A stretch of 64,000 bases of DNA from Bittarella massiliensis (ex Durand et al. 2017) (GCF_001486165.1 NZ_LN908977.1:257269-321268); one strand, 5' to 3'; shown: positions 1-7,948, counted from the first letter of the stretch. The notes: a model not told the origin generated them from the sequence alone. A program made the numbers and translations.

Positions 1-239
1 CCGCCGCGGTGGGGCTGCCCCTGCCCTGGCAGCACCGGGCCAGGGGGCAGGTCCCGTGAAAAGGGGGCACCGGTCTCGTTGCCGCCGCCGCAGCGCTCCC
101 TCCGGGTGCGGCCGGTACGGGAAAGGCCGCAGCGGGGCTCCACCATCAAAGACGACTCCTCTGCTGGCCGCCCTCTGGGCGGTCCGCCGTCATTTCCCCC
201 TTATCGTAGCAGGGCGAACAGGACAACAGCCTGTCCTAT
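1..239. other. Window edge, no confident gene
   Basis: A short open frame on the plus strand from base 3 to a TGA at 57-59 could be the last codons of a gene that begins outside the window, but 18 codons are too few to identify. The rest is GC-rich with small inverted repeats and no recognisable coding sequence. Confidence 0.3.
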
Positions 240-1145
240 TCAGCGGTGGCGGGCGGCGATTTTTTCGGCCTCTTCGCGCACCCGCTCCCTCATCTGGGGC
301 GGGTCGATGACCTCCGCCCCGTCGCCGAAGCTGAGGAACCAGGCGAGGGCCTCCTCCGGCCCGGCAAACCCCCAGCGGGCCAGCAGGCGGCCGTCCTCTG
401 CGACGGAAAAGGAGTCGGGGCCCCGCTCCTCCACCAGCCGGTATTTGGCCGCCGGGCAGTAGAGGGCAGTGACCAGGTAGTCATCGCGCATCTGGCTGCC
501 GAAGCGGCGCTTTTCCGCCGGCACCGGGCGGGGGACAAACCCCTCTCCGGCGGGGGTCAGGGCCCAGAGCCGCCCCAGCTTGTAGAGGCGGAAGTCCTGC
601 CGCTGGGTGCAAAAGCCGAAGAGGTACCAGTCCGACCACTTGAAGACCAGGGAGTAGGGCTCCACCCGCTTGTCGGCCTCGCCCTTGCCGTAGTAATAGT
701 GAAAGCGCACCAGCTCCTGCTGGGCGATGGCCCGGCGCAGCAGCTCGATCTTTTCGGACAGGCTGTCCTTGTAAAAGGAGGCCAGGTCGATGACCAGGTC
801 GCCGTCGGGGGAGAGGGGGGCCTCCCCCCGGGCGGAGACCTTCTGCAAAAACTGCTCGGCCGAGGAGGTCTTGCTGACGCTGTCGAGACCCCGCAGACCG
901 GCGAGGATGCCCTGCAATTCACCGGGGCTGAGCAGCCGCCGGTCGAGCTTGTAGCCGTCCATGATGGCGACCCCTCCGCCGCCGCCCCGGGTGCTCACCA
1001 GGGGGATGCCCGCGCGGCAGAGGGCGTCCACATCCCGCTGGATGGTGCGCCGAGACACCTCAAAGCGGGCCGCCAGCTCCGGCATGGTGGCCCGGTCGGT
1101 CTGCAAGAGGTAGGTCAAAATGCCCACCAGACGATCTGTTTTCAC
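240..1145 (-). CDS. WYL-domain transcriptional regulator
   Basis: A 301-aa DNA-binding regulator of the YafY/DeoR-like WYL class. Residues 1-60 form a winged helix-turn-helix (DRLVGILTYLL, then SRRTIQRDVDAL). The WYL domain follows and contains the name-giving W-Y-L at residues 173-175 inside a typical EPYSLVFKWSDWYL stretch. WYL domains are thought to sense ligands such as nucleotides. I chose the GTG at 1145 because homologous sequence begins there and a GGGGTG Shine-Dalgarno lies just upstream. The long reading frame further upstream runs antisense into the adenine deaminase gene and is not coding. The gene is divergent from that deaminase, so it may control it; this is inference. Confidence 0.85.
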   Translation of the reverse strand: MKTDRLVGILTYLLQTDRATMPELAARFEVSRRTIQRDVDALCRAGIPLVSTRGGGGGVAIMDGYKLDRRLLSPGELQGILAGLRGLDSVSKTSSAEQFLQKVSARGEAPLSPDGDLVIDLASFYKDSLSEKIELLRRAIAQQELVRFHYYYGKGEADKRVEPYSLVFKWSDWYLFGFCTQRQDFRLYKLGRLWALTPAGEGFVPRPVPAEKRRFGSQMRDDYLVTALYCPAAKYRLVEERGPDSFSVAEDGRLLARWGFAGPEEALAWFLSFGDGAEVIDPPQMRERVREEAEKIAARHR

Positions 1146-1226
1146 GCGCTCACCCCGCCGGTCAAATTGGATCGGAAACGCGGCTGTGCGCTCCCTCTGA
1201 AGAGAGTGTACGGCATTCCCGGCAAA

Positions 1227-1273
1227 TTGACAAGCGGTGACCCTTGTCCCCCCGGCCGCCGCTGTGCTATCAT
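1227..1273 (+). promoter_or_regulatory. Candidate promoter and operator of adenine deaminase
   Basis: TTGTCC (1244-1249), an 18-bp spacer and an extended -10 TGC-TATCAT (TATCAT 1268-1273) precede the deaminase start by about 65 bp. An inverted repeat GACAAG-N8-CTTGTC (1229-1248) overlaps the -35 region and is a plausible repressor site, possibly for the divergent WYL regulator. Confidence 0.45.
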
Positions 1274-1337
1274 GCAGGAAAGAGAAGGGATGTGCGGCCC
1301 CCGACGGGCCGCCTGTTTGCAGAAAGGGTGGTATGCC

Positions 1338-3068
1338 GTGTACCCAGTTGATTTGATCCTCGAGAACGCCCGGATATACAACAGCTATTTCCAGCGCTTT
1401 TTCCATGGCTATCTGGCCGTTTTGGAGGGGCGGATCTTCCATGTGGGCCTGGGGGAGGAGGGGCTGGAGGAGTTTTCGGCCCCGGCGCGCTTTGACTGCG
1501 GCGGGCGCTGCCTGATCCCCGGGCTGGTGGACGTGCACATGCACATCGAGAGCAGCATGGCCGCCCCGCTGCCCTTCACCGACTACCTGGCCCGCTGTGG
1601 GGTCACCACCATCGTCAGCGAACCCCACGAGATCGCCAACGTCTTTGGGTTCGAGGGGATCCGCGCCATCCTCGACGCCGCCCCCGACAGCGCGGTGGAG
1701 GTGCTCTGCGGCATCCCCAGCTCGGTGCCCTCCACCAGCGCCGCGCTGGAGACCACCGGCGGCGAGATCGGGCTGGAGGAGCTGAAGGAGCTGCTCCAAG
1801 ACCCCCGCATCGCCTGCCTGGGCGAGGTGATGAACACCCGCGGGGTGCTAAATGAGCCCGCCTGCAAGCCCAACGTTTTTACCCGCTACCTGCGCACCCA
1901 GGCCCCGGCGCTCCCCCTGGAGGGGCACTGCCCCCGCCTCAAGGGGGTCGACCTCTCCCGCTACCTCTTCACCGGCATCGACTCGGACCACACCGAGCAC
2001 GACTTGGAAGAGGTGAAGCATCGCTATTTTAAGGGGATGTTCTTCGAGTTGCAACAGAAGATGATGCTGCCCGAGGTGGTGGCGTTCATCGTGCAAAACC
2101 GCCTCTACGAGCAGACCGCCTTTGTCACCGACGACACCATGGCCGACGCCCTCGTCGACCGGGGCCACCTCAACGCCCTGGCGAGGGAGGCGGTACGACA
2201 GGGGATGCCCCTGGAACAGGCCGTCTACTGCGCCAGCTACACCGGCGCCCGGCGGATGCGGCTGTACGACCGGGGGGCCCTTGCCCCCGGCCGGCTGGCG
2301 GACATGGTGCTGCTCTCCGAGCGGGCCGAGGATTTTCTGCCCCAGCGCACCTACAAGGCCGGGCGGCTGGTGTGGGACGCGGCGGCCCCAGCCCCCACCC
2401 GCAGCCGCGCGGGGATGTTCCCGCCCCACTTCTACCGCTCGGTGCAGCTTTCCCCCATCGGGGAGGAGGCCTTTCGGGTGCCCGCCCCCCAGGGGGCCCA
2501 GCGGGTGACGGTGCGGGCCATGGGGGTCAGCCGCCTAAGGACCCAGACCACCGAGGAGCATCTCTCCCTGCCGGTGCGAGGGGGGCTGGTGGACTGGCAG
2601 GGCAGCGGCGCGGCCCTGGTCTGCGTCTTCGAGCGCCACGGCCGGGGCGGCGGCGTGGGCCGCGGGTTTGCCTGCGGCGACCTGCTGCAGCGCGGGGCGG
2701 TGGCCACCACCTACGCCCACGACCACCACAACCTGATGGCGGTGGGCCACAGCGCCGCCGACATGGCCCTGGCGGCCGAGCGGGTGCGGCAGTTGGGCGG
2801 GGGGATGGCGGTGGCCGAGGGCGGCGAGATCCTGGCCGAGATCCCCCTGCCGGTGGCGGGGCTGATGAGCGAGGAGCCGATGGAGGTCATCGGTTCCCAG
2901 TTGCGGGAGGTACAGCTTGCCCTGCGCCGGCTGGGGTACCGCCACTACGAGCCGGTGATGTCCCTGTGCACCCTCTCGCTGCCGGTGAGCCCGGCTTTGA
3001 AAATCACCGACAAGGGGCTGGTGGACGTGGCCAAAGGGGCGGTCGTCCCCCTGTTTTGTGAGGGATGA
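1338..3068 (+). CDS. ade: Adenine deaminase
   Basis: A 576-aa amidohydrolase of the Ade/AdeC family, which deaminates adenine to hypoxanthine in cytoplasmic purine salvage. The metal-binding motif HMHIESSM is at about 67-74 after the usual GLVDVH lead-in, followed by VTTIVSEPHEIANVFG and, later, GHCPRLKG and the SDHTEHD block. Length agrees with the family (about 570-600 aa). The start is the GTG at 1338, preceded by AGAAAGGGTGG; the ATG at 1333 is out of frame. It is a single-gene unit with its own promoter. No guanine or adenine riboswitch aptamer was recognisable upstream. Confidence 0.9.
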   Translation: MYPVDLILENARIYNSYFQRFFHGYLAVLEGRIFHVGLGEEGLEEFSAPARFDCGGRCLIPGLVDVHMHIESSMAAPLPFTDYLARCGVTTIVSEPHEIANVFGFEGIRAILDAAPDSAVEVLCGIPSSVPSTSAALETTGGEIGLEELKELLQDPRIACLGEVMNTRGVLNEPACKPNVFTRYLRTQAPALPLEGHCPRLKGVDLSRYLFTGIDSDHTEHDLEEVKHRYFKGMFFELQQKMMLPEVVAFIVQNRLYEQTAFVTDDTMADALVDRGHLNALAREAVRQGMPLEQAVYCASYTGARRMRLYDRGALAPGRLADMVLLSERAEDFLPQRTYKAGRLVWDAAAPAPTRSRAGMFPPHFYRSVQLSPIGEEAFRVPAPQGAQRVTVRAMGVSRLRTQTTEEHLSLPVRGGLVDWQGSGAALVCVFERHGRGGGVGRGFACGDLLQRGAVATTYAHDHHNLMAVGHSAADMALAAERVRQLGGGMAVAEGGEILAEIPLPVAGLMSEEPMEVIGSQLREVQLALRRLGYRHYEPVMSLCTLSLPVSPALKITDKGLVDVAKGAVVPLFCEG

Positions 3069-3239
3069 GCGGGAGAAAGCCGCGATAAAGGCCGTTGGAG
3101 CGGCCGGGTGCGCCCTGGCGGCCGCGCTTTTGGCGGCGGGTCCGGCTCTGGTGCCGGTGGCCCGAGCGGCAGTCGTCCCCCTTTCCAAAATAGAGGAGAG
3201 GCCGTTCCCCGGACCAAACGCAGAAGAGCGCCGCCGCCA

Positions 3240-3407
3240 GGGCTTTATAAAGTCGTTTTCTTTGCCATTTTGGCCGGGCCGACAGCGGCCCTTGACCCGG
3301 TGGTGGGATTTGAAATGGACAGCCGTTTTGGGCAGATGGCGGGGGAGAAGACGGCCCTCTGCCTCTCCCACCGGCTTTTCGGCCACCGCTTCTGCCGGGG
3401 CATCGCG
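3240..3407 (+). pseudogene. Decayed fragment of an ABC-transporter ATPase domain
   Basis: In one frame the 56 codons read like the Walker B to H-loop segment of an exporter-type ABC ATPase: GLYK...FAIL-AG-PTAALDP, then SRFGQMAGEKTAL and SHRL. In functional homologues the Walker B core reads ILDEPTAALDP. Here the catalytic D and E are replaced by A and G, and nothing recognisable of the Walker A half or the membrane domain precedes it. The fragment stops about 30 bp before the palindrome at 3438. It is a relic, not a gene. Confidence 0.6.
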
Positions 3408-3437
3408 GGCGGCCGATCCAGCGGGGCCCCCGTGAGG

Positions 3438-3475
3438 CTGGCTCTTATACACTTCTCGATGTGTATAAGAGCCAG
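3438..3475. repeat. Head-to-head Tn5-end-like palindrome
   Basis: A 38-bp inverted repeat with perfect 15-bp arms (3438-3452 and 3461-3475) around an 8-bp centre. Each 19-bp half resembles the Tn5/IS50 mosaic end: CTG-x-CTCTTATACAC is kept and each half has two mismatches. The head-to-head layout is what joined transposon ends give. It has no U-tract, so it is a poor terminator. It may be a tagmentation junction in the source library or a natural transposon scar. Confidence 0.6.
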
Positions 3476-3657
3476 GGTACGAACCACCGCGAGATGAGAA
3501 AGAGCGACGGGGGGATCTGGCCGTGGGGCAGGGGGCAAACGGCGTCTGCGCGTCCGCCTGGCCATCCCCGGCATCGTGGCCGCTTCGTGGCTATTATACC
3601 ATATTTCTTCGCCGGGGGAACCCGGTTTCACCGCTTTTCAAGGAGGTTTTAAAAGAG

Positions 3658-4695
3658 ATGAGACACCGCTTGTTTTCCGCCCGGGAGCCCGCGCGCCCGG
3701 CCCCCCTTTCGACCGAGGGGGACGCCATCTGCCTGGCCGGCGGCTGCTTTTGGGGGCTGCAAAAGTACCTCTCCCTCATCCGGGGGGTCACGGCCACCCA
3801 GGTGGGCTACGCCAACGGCTTTAGCGAAGATCCCAGCTACGAGGCAGTCTGTTACGGCAACACCGGCCACGCCGAGGCAGTGATGGTCCGCTACGATTCG
3901 GCCGTCCTCTCCCTGGAAGGGCTGCTGGAGTGCTATTTTGGGGCGGTGGACCCCACCATTCGCAACCGCCAGGGGGGCGATATGGGCAGCCAGTACCGCA
4001 CCGGCATCTTCTACTTGCGGGAGGGGGATCTCCCCGCCATCCGCCGGGCGGTTGCGCGGGTACAGGCCCAGTACAGCGCCCCGGTGGTCACCCAGGTGGA
4101 GCCGCTGAAAAATTACGCCCCGGCGGAGGAGTACCACCAGGACTACCTGCAAAAAAATCCCCAGGGCTACTGCCACATCGGCTCCGCGCAGTTTCGCCGG
4201 GCCGAGGCGGCCAATCCCCCGCCCAGGGAGGCGGGGGAGCGGGGGTGGAAAAACCCGCCGGAGGAGGTGCTGCGGGAGGAGCTGCCCCCCGAGCAGTACC
4301 GGGTGCTGCGCGAAAACGGCACCGAACCCGCCTTTGAAAACCCCTACTGGGATTTCTTTGACGACGGCCTTTACGTGGACGCCGCCACCGGCCAGCCCCT
4401 TTTCCTCTCCTGCGACAAGTTCGCCTCCGACTGCGGCTGGCCCGCCTTCTCCCGTCCGGTGGAGGGGGCGGCCCTCACCGAGCGCCGGGACGAGAGCTTT
4501 GGCATGGAGCGGGTGGAAGTCCGCTCCCAGGGGGGCGACAACCACCTGGGCCACCTCTTTGACGACGGCCCGGCGCAGACGGGCGGTCTGCGCTACTGCA
4601 TCAACAGCGCCGCCCTCCGCTTCATTCCCCGGGAAAGGATGGAGGAGGAGGGCTACGGCGCCTACCTCGCCCGGCTGGAAGGGCAGGGGAAGTGA
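3658..4695 (+). CDS. msrAB: Bifunctional peptide methionine sulfoxide reductase MsrA/MsrB
   Basis: A 345-aa fusion that repairs oxidised methionine: the N-terminal MsrA half reduces S-sulfoxides and the C-terminal MsrB half reduces R-sulfoxides. The MsrA catalytic motif GGCFWG has its cysteine at residue 30. The MsrB half has CGWPAF, DNHLGHLFDDGP and the catalytic RYCINSAALRF with its cysteine at about 314. The zinc-binding CxxC pairs seen in some MsrB proteins are not apparent. The A-then-B order is common in bacteria. The ATG at 3658 follows a strong AGGAGGT. Together with catalase at 8779 it suggests an oxidative-stress defence in a presumed anaerobe. Confidence 0.93.
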   Translation: MRHRLFSAREPARPAPLSTEGDAICLAGGCFWGLQKYLSLIRGVTATQVGYANGFSEDPSYEAVCYGNTGHAEAVMVRYDSAVLSLEGLLECYFGAVDPTIRNRQGGDMGSQYRTGIFYLREGDLPAIRRAVARVQAQYSAPVVTQVEPLKNYAPAEEYHQDYLQKNPQGYCHIGSAQFRRAEAANPPPREAGERGWKNPPEEVLREELPPEQYRVLRENGTEPAFENPYWDFFDDGLYVDAATGQPLFLSCDKFASDCGWPAFSRPVEGAALTERRDESFGMERVEVRSQGGDNHLGHLFDDGPAQTGGLRYCINSAALRFIPRERMEEEGYGAYLARLEGQGK

Positions 4696-4833
4696 GGGCC
4701 CACCCCCTCAAACCGTCCGTTGGCCGCCCGGGCGAGGGGAACAGGGCCCCGGCGCCTGCTGGGCAAACTCCCCAAAAAAGAGGGCGAAAAATCCCCGCTC
4801 ACCCTGCAAAAGGGGGATTCTCGCGGCCCGCCC

Positions 4834-4862
4834 TTGTGTTTTGGCGGAGGCTGTGCTATTTT
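4834..4862 (+). promoter_or_regulatory. Promoter of pnuC
   Basis: TTGTGT (4834-4839), a 17-bp spacer and TATTTT (4857-4862) with an upstream TG (extended -10). It would start a leader of about 100 nt that contains the hairpin at 4900-4951. Confidence 0.6.
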
Positions 4863-4899
4863 TATAAAAGTTATTTTGCCACCGGGCAAAGGGTGCGAA

Positions 4900-4959
4900 A
4901 AGCATTCGTCTGCACATCGTTAGGTCTTTGAAGATGTGCGAGCGGATGCTTCTTTTTTT
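4900..4959 (+). promoter_or_regulatory. Leader hairpin plus U-tract before pnuC: attenuator or riboswitch candidate
   Basis: Two 19-nt arms (4900-4918 and 4933-4951) pair with a single C-A mismatch and three G-U pairs around a 14-nt loop. They are followed by TCTTTTTTT (4951-4959), the form of an intrinsic terminator. It lies after the promoter and directly before the GGAGG of pnuC, so it should act in cis on pnuC. Transporters of this family are often under NAD+, thiamine or flavin riboswitches, but I could not match a known aptamer in the 30 nt upstream. Confidence 0.6.
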
Positions 4960-4972
4960 GGAGGTGCTTGCA

Positions 4973-5668
4973 GTGAACAGAAAGGCGTTGTCCAACTACT
5001 TCACAAGGGCGGAGAGGCTGCTGTGGTGCTCGTCGGTGCTGCTGATCACCCTCTCCTTCTGCCTTTTTGACCGGGCCAACTACCTGACCCTGGTCGCCTC
5101 GATCGTCGGCGCGACCTCGCTGGTTTTAAACGCCAAAGGAAACCCCATCGGACAGTTTTTGATGGTTGTTTTCAGCCTGCTGTACGGGGTGATCTCCCTG
5201 CGGTTTGCCTACTACGGGGAGATGATCACCTATCTCGGGATGACGGGGCCGATGGCCCTCTTCGCCCTCATCTCGTGGCTGAAAAACCCCTATGGCGGCA
5301 ACCGGGCAGAGGTGAAGGTGGACCAGTTGAAGCGGGGGGAGGGCGCCGTCATGCTGGCCCTGACGGCGGCTGTCACCGCGGTGTTTTTCTTTGTCTTGAG
5401 GGCCTTTCACACGGCCAATCTGGGGGTGAGCACCCTCTCTGTCGCCACCAGTTTCCTCGCCGTCTACCTCACCTTTCGGCGAAACCCCTACTACGCGCTG
5501 GCCTACGCGGCCAACGACCTGGTGCTGGTCGCCCTGTGGGGGATGGCCTCTTTGACAGACCCCTCCTACCTCTCGGTGGTCATCTGCTTTGCCATGTTTT
5601 TGCTCAATGACCTCTACGGGTTTGTCAACTGGCGAAGGATGCAGATCCGGCAGAGCGCGGCCCGATGA
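4973..5668 (+). CDS. pnuC: PnuC-family nicotinamide riboside/vitamin transporter
   Basis: A 231-aa integral membrane protein with about seven hydrophobic segments, matching PnuC: GNPIGQFLMVVFSLLYG near the N-terminus, YGEMITYLGMT in the middle and YAANDLVLVALWG near the C-terminus. The family imports unphosphorylated vitamins such as nicotinamide riboside by facilitated diffusion coupled to phosphorylation. I prefer the GTG at 4973 because GGAGG stands at the right distance. The ATG at 4928 would lie inside the leader hairpin. The exact substrate cannot be read from the sequence. Single-gene unit closed by the terminator at 5674. Confidence 0.85.
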   Translation: MNRKALSNYFTRAERLLWCSSVLLITLSFCLFDRANYLTLVASIVGATSLVLNAKGNPIGQFLMVVFSLLYGVISLRFAYYGEMITYLGMTGPMALFALISWLKNPYGGNRAEVKVDQLKRGEGAVMLALTAAVTAVFFFVLRAFHTANLGVSTLSVATSFLAVYLTFRRNPYYALAYAANDLVLVALWGMASLTDPSYLSVVICFAMFLLNDLYGFVNWRRMQIRQSAAR

Positions 5669-5673
5669 AGCGC

Positions 5674-5706
5674 AAAAAGGGCTCCCCCCAAGGGGAGCCC
5701 TTTTTT
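5674..5706. terminator. Bidirectional intrinsic terminator
   Basis: Stem GGGCTCCCC/GGGGAGCCC (5679-5687 and 5692-5700) with a 4-nt loop, an A5 run before it and T6 after it. It can serve both pnuC (+) and the dehydrogenase (-). A second small hairpin at 5711-5731 lies on the dehydrogenase side. Confidence 0.85.
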
Positions 5707-5754
5707 GTGGGAGAGGGGCGCAACCCCTCTCTCTTTGACAGCGGCGCGGGGAAA

Positions 5755-6909
5755 TCAGAGCATCGCTTTCAGCAGCTCTTCCAGCTCGGCCTGGCTTGCC
5801 TCCCGCGGGTTGTCGGCGGTGCAGACGTCGCTCATGGCCTGCTGGGCCAGGAAGGGGACGTCCTCCGCCTTGACGCCCAGGGCGCCCAGGTTGGCGGGCA
5901 CCCCCAAATCGGCCCCCAGCTGGCGCACCGCGTCGACCGCGGCCCTGCGGTACTCCTCCGGCGACATGTTGGCGGTGCCGTGCACCCCCATGGCCTTGGC
6001 GATGTCGCGGTACTTTTCGCCGGTGCACTCGGCGTTGAACTCCATTGCCCAGGGGAGGATGACCCCGTTGGTCAGCCCGTGGGAGGTGCCGTAGACCCCG
6101 CCCACCGCGTGGGCCAGGGAGTGGACGACGCCCCGCCCGGCGTTGGAGTAGCCCATCCCCGCCAGGTGCTGGCCCAGGGCCATGCTGCTGCGGGCCTCCG
6201 GGTCGTTTTCAAGGGCGGCTTTGCGCAGCGACCGGCCAATGAGTTCCACCGCCTTGAGGGTGAAGATGTCGCTCATGGGCCAGGCGCCCTTGCTGATATA
6301 CCCCTCGATGGCGTGGGTCAGGGCGTCCATGCCGGTGGCCACGGTCAGGTCCTTGGGCATGCCGGCCATCATATCGGGGTCGACAATGGCCACCACGGGG
6401 ATGTTGTGGGGGTCGTTGCAGACGATCTTGCGGCGGTTTTTCACGTCGGTGATGGTGTAGGAGGTGGTCACCTCGGCGGCGGTGCCGGCGGTGGTGGGGA
6501 CCGCCACGATGGGCACGGCCTGATTGAGGGTGAGGGGCCGCCCCTCCAGCGAGAGAACGTCGTCGTAGTCGGGGTTGTTGGCGATGATGCCGATGGCCTT
6601 GGCGGTGTCCATGACGCTGCCGCCGCCGATGGCGATCATGCAGTCGGCCTTGACAAAGTGGTAGGTCTGCACCCCGTGCTGCACGTTTTCGATGCTGGGG
6701 TTCTGGTGGATGTCGTCAAAGAGGCTGTATTTGATTTTGTTTTCGTCCAGGATGTGGGTCACCCGCGCCGCCACCCCCAGGCGGATCAGGTCCCGGTCGG
6801 TGACGATGAGGGCCTTTTGCCAACAGTGCTCCCGCACCTCGTCGGGAATCTTTTCGATGGCCCCGGGGCCAAAGTAGGACGTTTCGTTGAGCAGCATTCT
6901 CTGGATCAT
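5755..6909 (-). CDS. fucO: Iron-dependent alcohol dehydrogenase, lactaldehyde reductase (FucO) type
   Basis: A 384-aa group III dehydrogenase closely resembling lactaldehyde:propanediol oxidoreductase: an RMLLNET start, nucleotide motif AIGGGSVMDTAKAIGI, the VPTTAGTAAEVT block, and iron ligands in GMDALTHAIEGY and HSLAHAVGGVYGTSHG. It would reduce lactaldehyde (or other aldehydes) with NADH to 1,2-propanediol, a fermentation sink for fucose or rhamnose. No sugar genes lie nearby, so the physiological substrate is an inference. The ATG at 6909 follows GGGAGGG. It is a single gene with an AT-rich promoter region. Confidence 0.88.
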   Translation of the reverse strand: MIQRMLLNETSYFGPGAIEKIPDEVREHCWQKALIVTDRDLIRLGVAARVTHILDENKIKYSLFDDIHQNPSIENVQHGVQTYHFVKADCMIAIGGGSVMDTAKAIGIIANNPDYDDVLSLEGRPLTLNQAVPIVAVPTTAGTAAEVTTSYTITDVKNRRKIVCNDPHNIPVVAIVDPDMMAGMPKDLTVATGMDALTHAIEGYISKGAWPMSDIFTLKAVELIGRSLRKAALENDPEARSSMALGQHLAGMGYSNAGRGVVHSLAHAVGGVYGTSHGLTNGVILPWAMEFNAECTGEKYRDIAKAMGVHGTANMSPEEYRRAAVDAVRQLGADLGVPANLGALGVKAEDVPFLAQQAMSDVCTADNPREASQAELEELLKAML

Positions 6910-6972
6910 TTGTCAAACCCTCCCGCTGTTATTTGTGTTGGGATATGGATTCTCTCAACACCTTTAGTGTAG

Positions 6973-7000
6973 TATATATATGATAACAAACTATTAACAA
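6973..7000 (-). promoter_or_regulatory. Candidate promoter of fucO
   Basis: On the minus strand TTGTTA (6995-7000), a 16-bp spacer and TATATA (6973-6978). This short stretch is much more AT-rich than its surroundings and contains two direct AACAAA repeats that could be regulator sites. The half-site TTGTTAA resembles part of a Rex operator, but the second half does not match. Confidence 0.45.
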
Positions 7001-7113
7001 AAATAGAAAATGTAGATAGAATATACATATTTCTGCCAAAAAGACGCTAAACTTTTGCGCTTTCTTTTGTGCAGCTTGGGGGTGGGGCGGGCCCGCCGTT
7101 TGGGGCCGCGCCC

Positions 7114-7142
7114 TTTTGGTTTTTGGAGAAGTCTGCTATAAT
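7114..7142 (+). promoter_or_regulatory. Promoter of the Bax-inhibitor-like gene
   Basis: TTTTGG (7114-7119), 17-bp spacer, consensus TATAAT (7137-7142) with an extended TG. It lies about 70 bp upstream of the ATG at 7210. Confidence 0.65.
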
Positions 7143-7209
7143 GGAGCAAACCGCCGGGCGGCCCGCGCCCCCGGCCGGAAAAACCCACCCAAAAAAGGAG
7201 CGAGCGACC

Positions 7210-7938
7210 ATGTACGATACCCAGACCGGCGAATGGATCGAACCCGGCAAGGAGCCGATGTCCGCCCCCCTGCAGAGAGAGCCCGTCTACAAACACCTGG
7301 CGGCCACCTTCGGCTGGATGTTTCTGGCCCTGGCCATCACCTTTGTCACCTCTTATGCGGTATATGCCACCGGCGCCCTCTACTATGTCTTTGCCAGCCC
7401 CTACCTGCTCATCGCCATGGTGGTGGCCAAGCTGGTGATGGTGGCGGTCCTCAGCCGCAACCTCTACAAGTTCAGCGTGGGGGCGGCCCGGGCCATCTTC
7501 CTGGCCTACGCGGCCACCACCGGGGTAGTGCTCTCCTCCCTCTTTTTGCTCTACGACGTGCCCAGCGCCATCCTCCTCTTTTTGGCGGCCTGCGTCTACT
7601 TCGGGGCGATGGCGGCGGCGGGGATCATCACCAAAAAGGACGTCTCCGGCCTGGGGGGACTGGTGACCTGCGGCCTGATCGGGCTGCTGGTGATGACCGT
7701 GTTGTCGATGGTCTTTCGCCTCTCGGGGCTGGACATCGCCGTCAGCTTCATCGGCCTGGCCCTCTTCATGGGCATCACCACCTACGACGCCAAGCGGGCC
7801 AAGGACTACTATTACAGCTTTGAGGGCGACGGGGAGATGCTCAAAAAAATCTCCATCTACTCGGCGCTGAACCTCTATCTCGACTTCATCAACATCTTCC
7901 TCTATCTGCTGCGGCTGCTGGGCAAGCGCCGGAAGTAG
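7210..7938 (+). CDS. Bax inhibitor-1/YccA family membrane protein
   Basis: A 242-aa protein with a short soluble N-terminus (about 35 aa) and seven hydrophobic segments. Family landmarks are HLAATFGWMFLALAITF, ASPYLLIAMVV and, near the end, IGLALFMGITTYDAKRAK and SALNLYLDFINIFLYLLRLLG. Bacterial members such as YetJ have been described as pH-sensitive calcium leak channels; the role here is unproven. The ATG at 7210 follows AAAAAAGGAG at 9 nt. The broken acetyltransferase starts 10 bp downstream and would share the transcript. Confidence 0.88.
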   Translation: MYDTQTGEWIEPGKEPMSAPLQREPVYKHLAATFGWMFLALAITFVTSYAVYATGALYYVFASPYLLIAMVVAKLVMVAVLSRNLYKFSVGAARAIFLAYAATTGVVLSSLFLLYDVPSAILLFLAACVYFGAMAAAGIITKKDVSGLGGLVTCGLIGLLVMTVLSMVFRLSGLDIAVSFIGLALFMGITTYDAKRAKDYYYSFEGDGEMLKKISIYSALNLYLDFINIFLYLLRLLGKRRK

Positions 7939-7948
7939 AGCGGCGGCC

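Larger units (their letters stand above)
3069..3657. other. Intergenic region with gene debris and a palindrome
   Basis: About 590 bp without an intact gene. It contains the ABC-transporter remnant (3240-3407) and the Tn5-end-like palindrome (3438-3475), described separately. A 125-aa open frame from 3058 starts with a hydrophobic stretch but becomes low-complexity, GC-driven sequence and is not called. An AT-rich stretch near 3591-3605 and an AGGAGGT site at 3641-3647 belong to msrAB. Confidence 0.6.

Noticed and set aside
1227-1232. TTGACA upstream of adenine deaminase as the -35 box
   Set aside because: It is 35 bp from the only good -10 (TATCAT). TTGTCC at 1244 gives the right spacing.
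3058-3435. A 125-aa frame starting at the adenine deaminase stop, with a signal-peptide-like N-terminus
   Set aside because: After the first 40 residues it is low-complexity Arg/Pro-rich sequence, and another frame of the same DNA contains a recognisable ABC ATPase relic.
6982-7000. A Rex operator in the fucO promoter
   Set aside because: One half-site fits TTGTTAA, but the second half is a direct, not inverted, copy.
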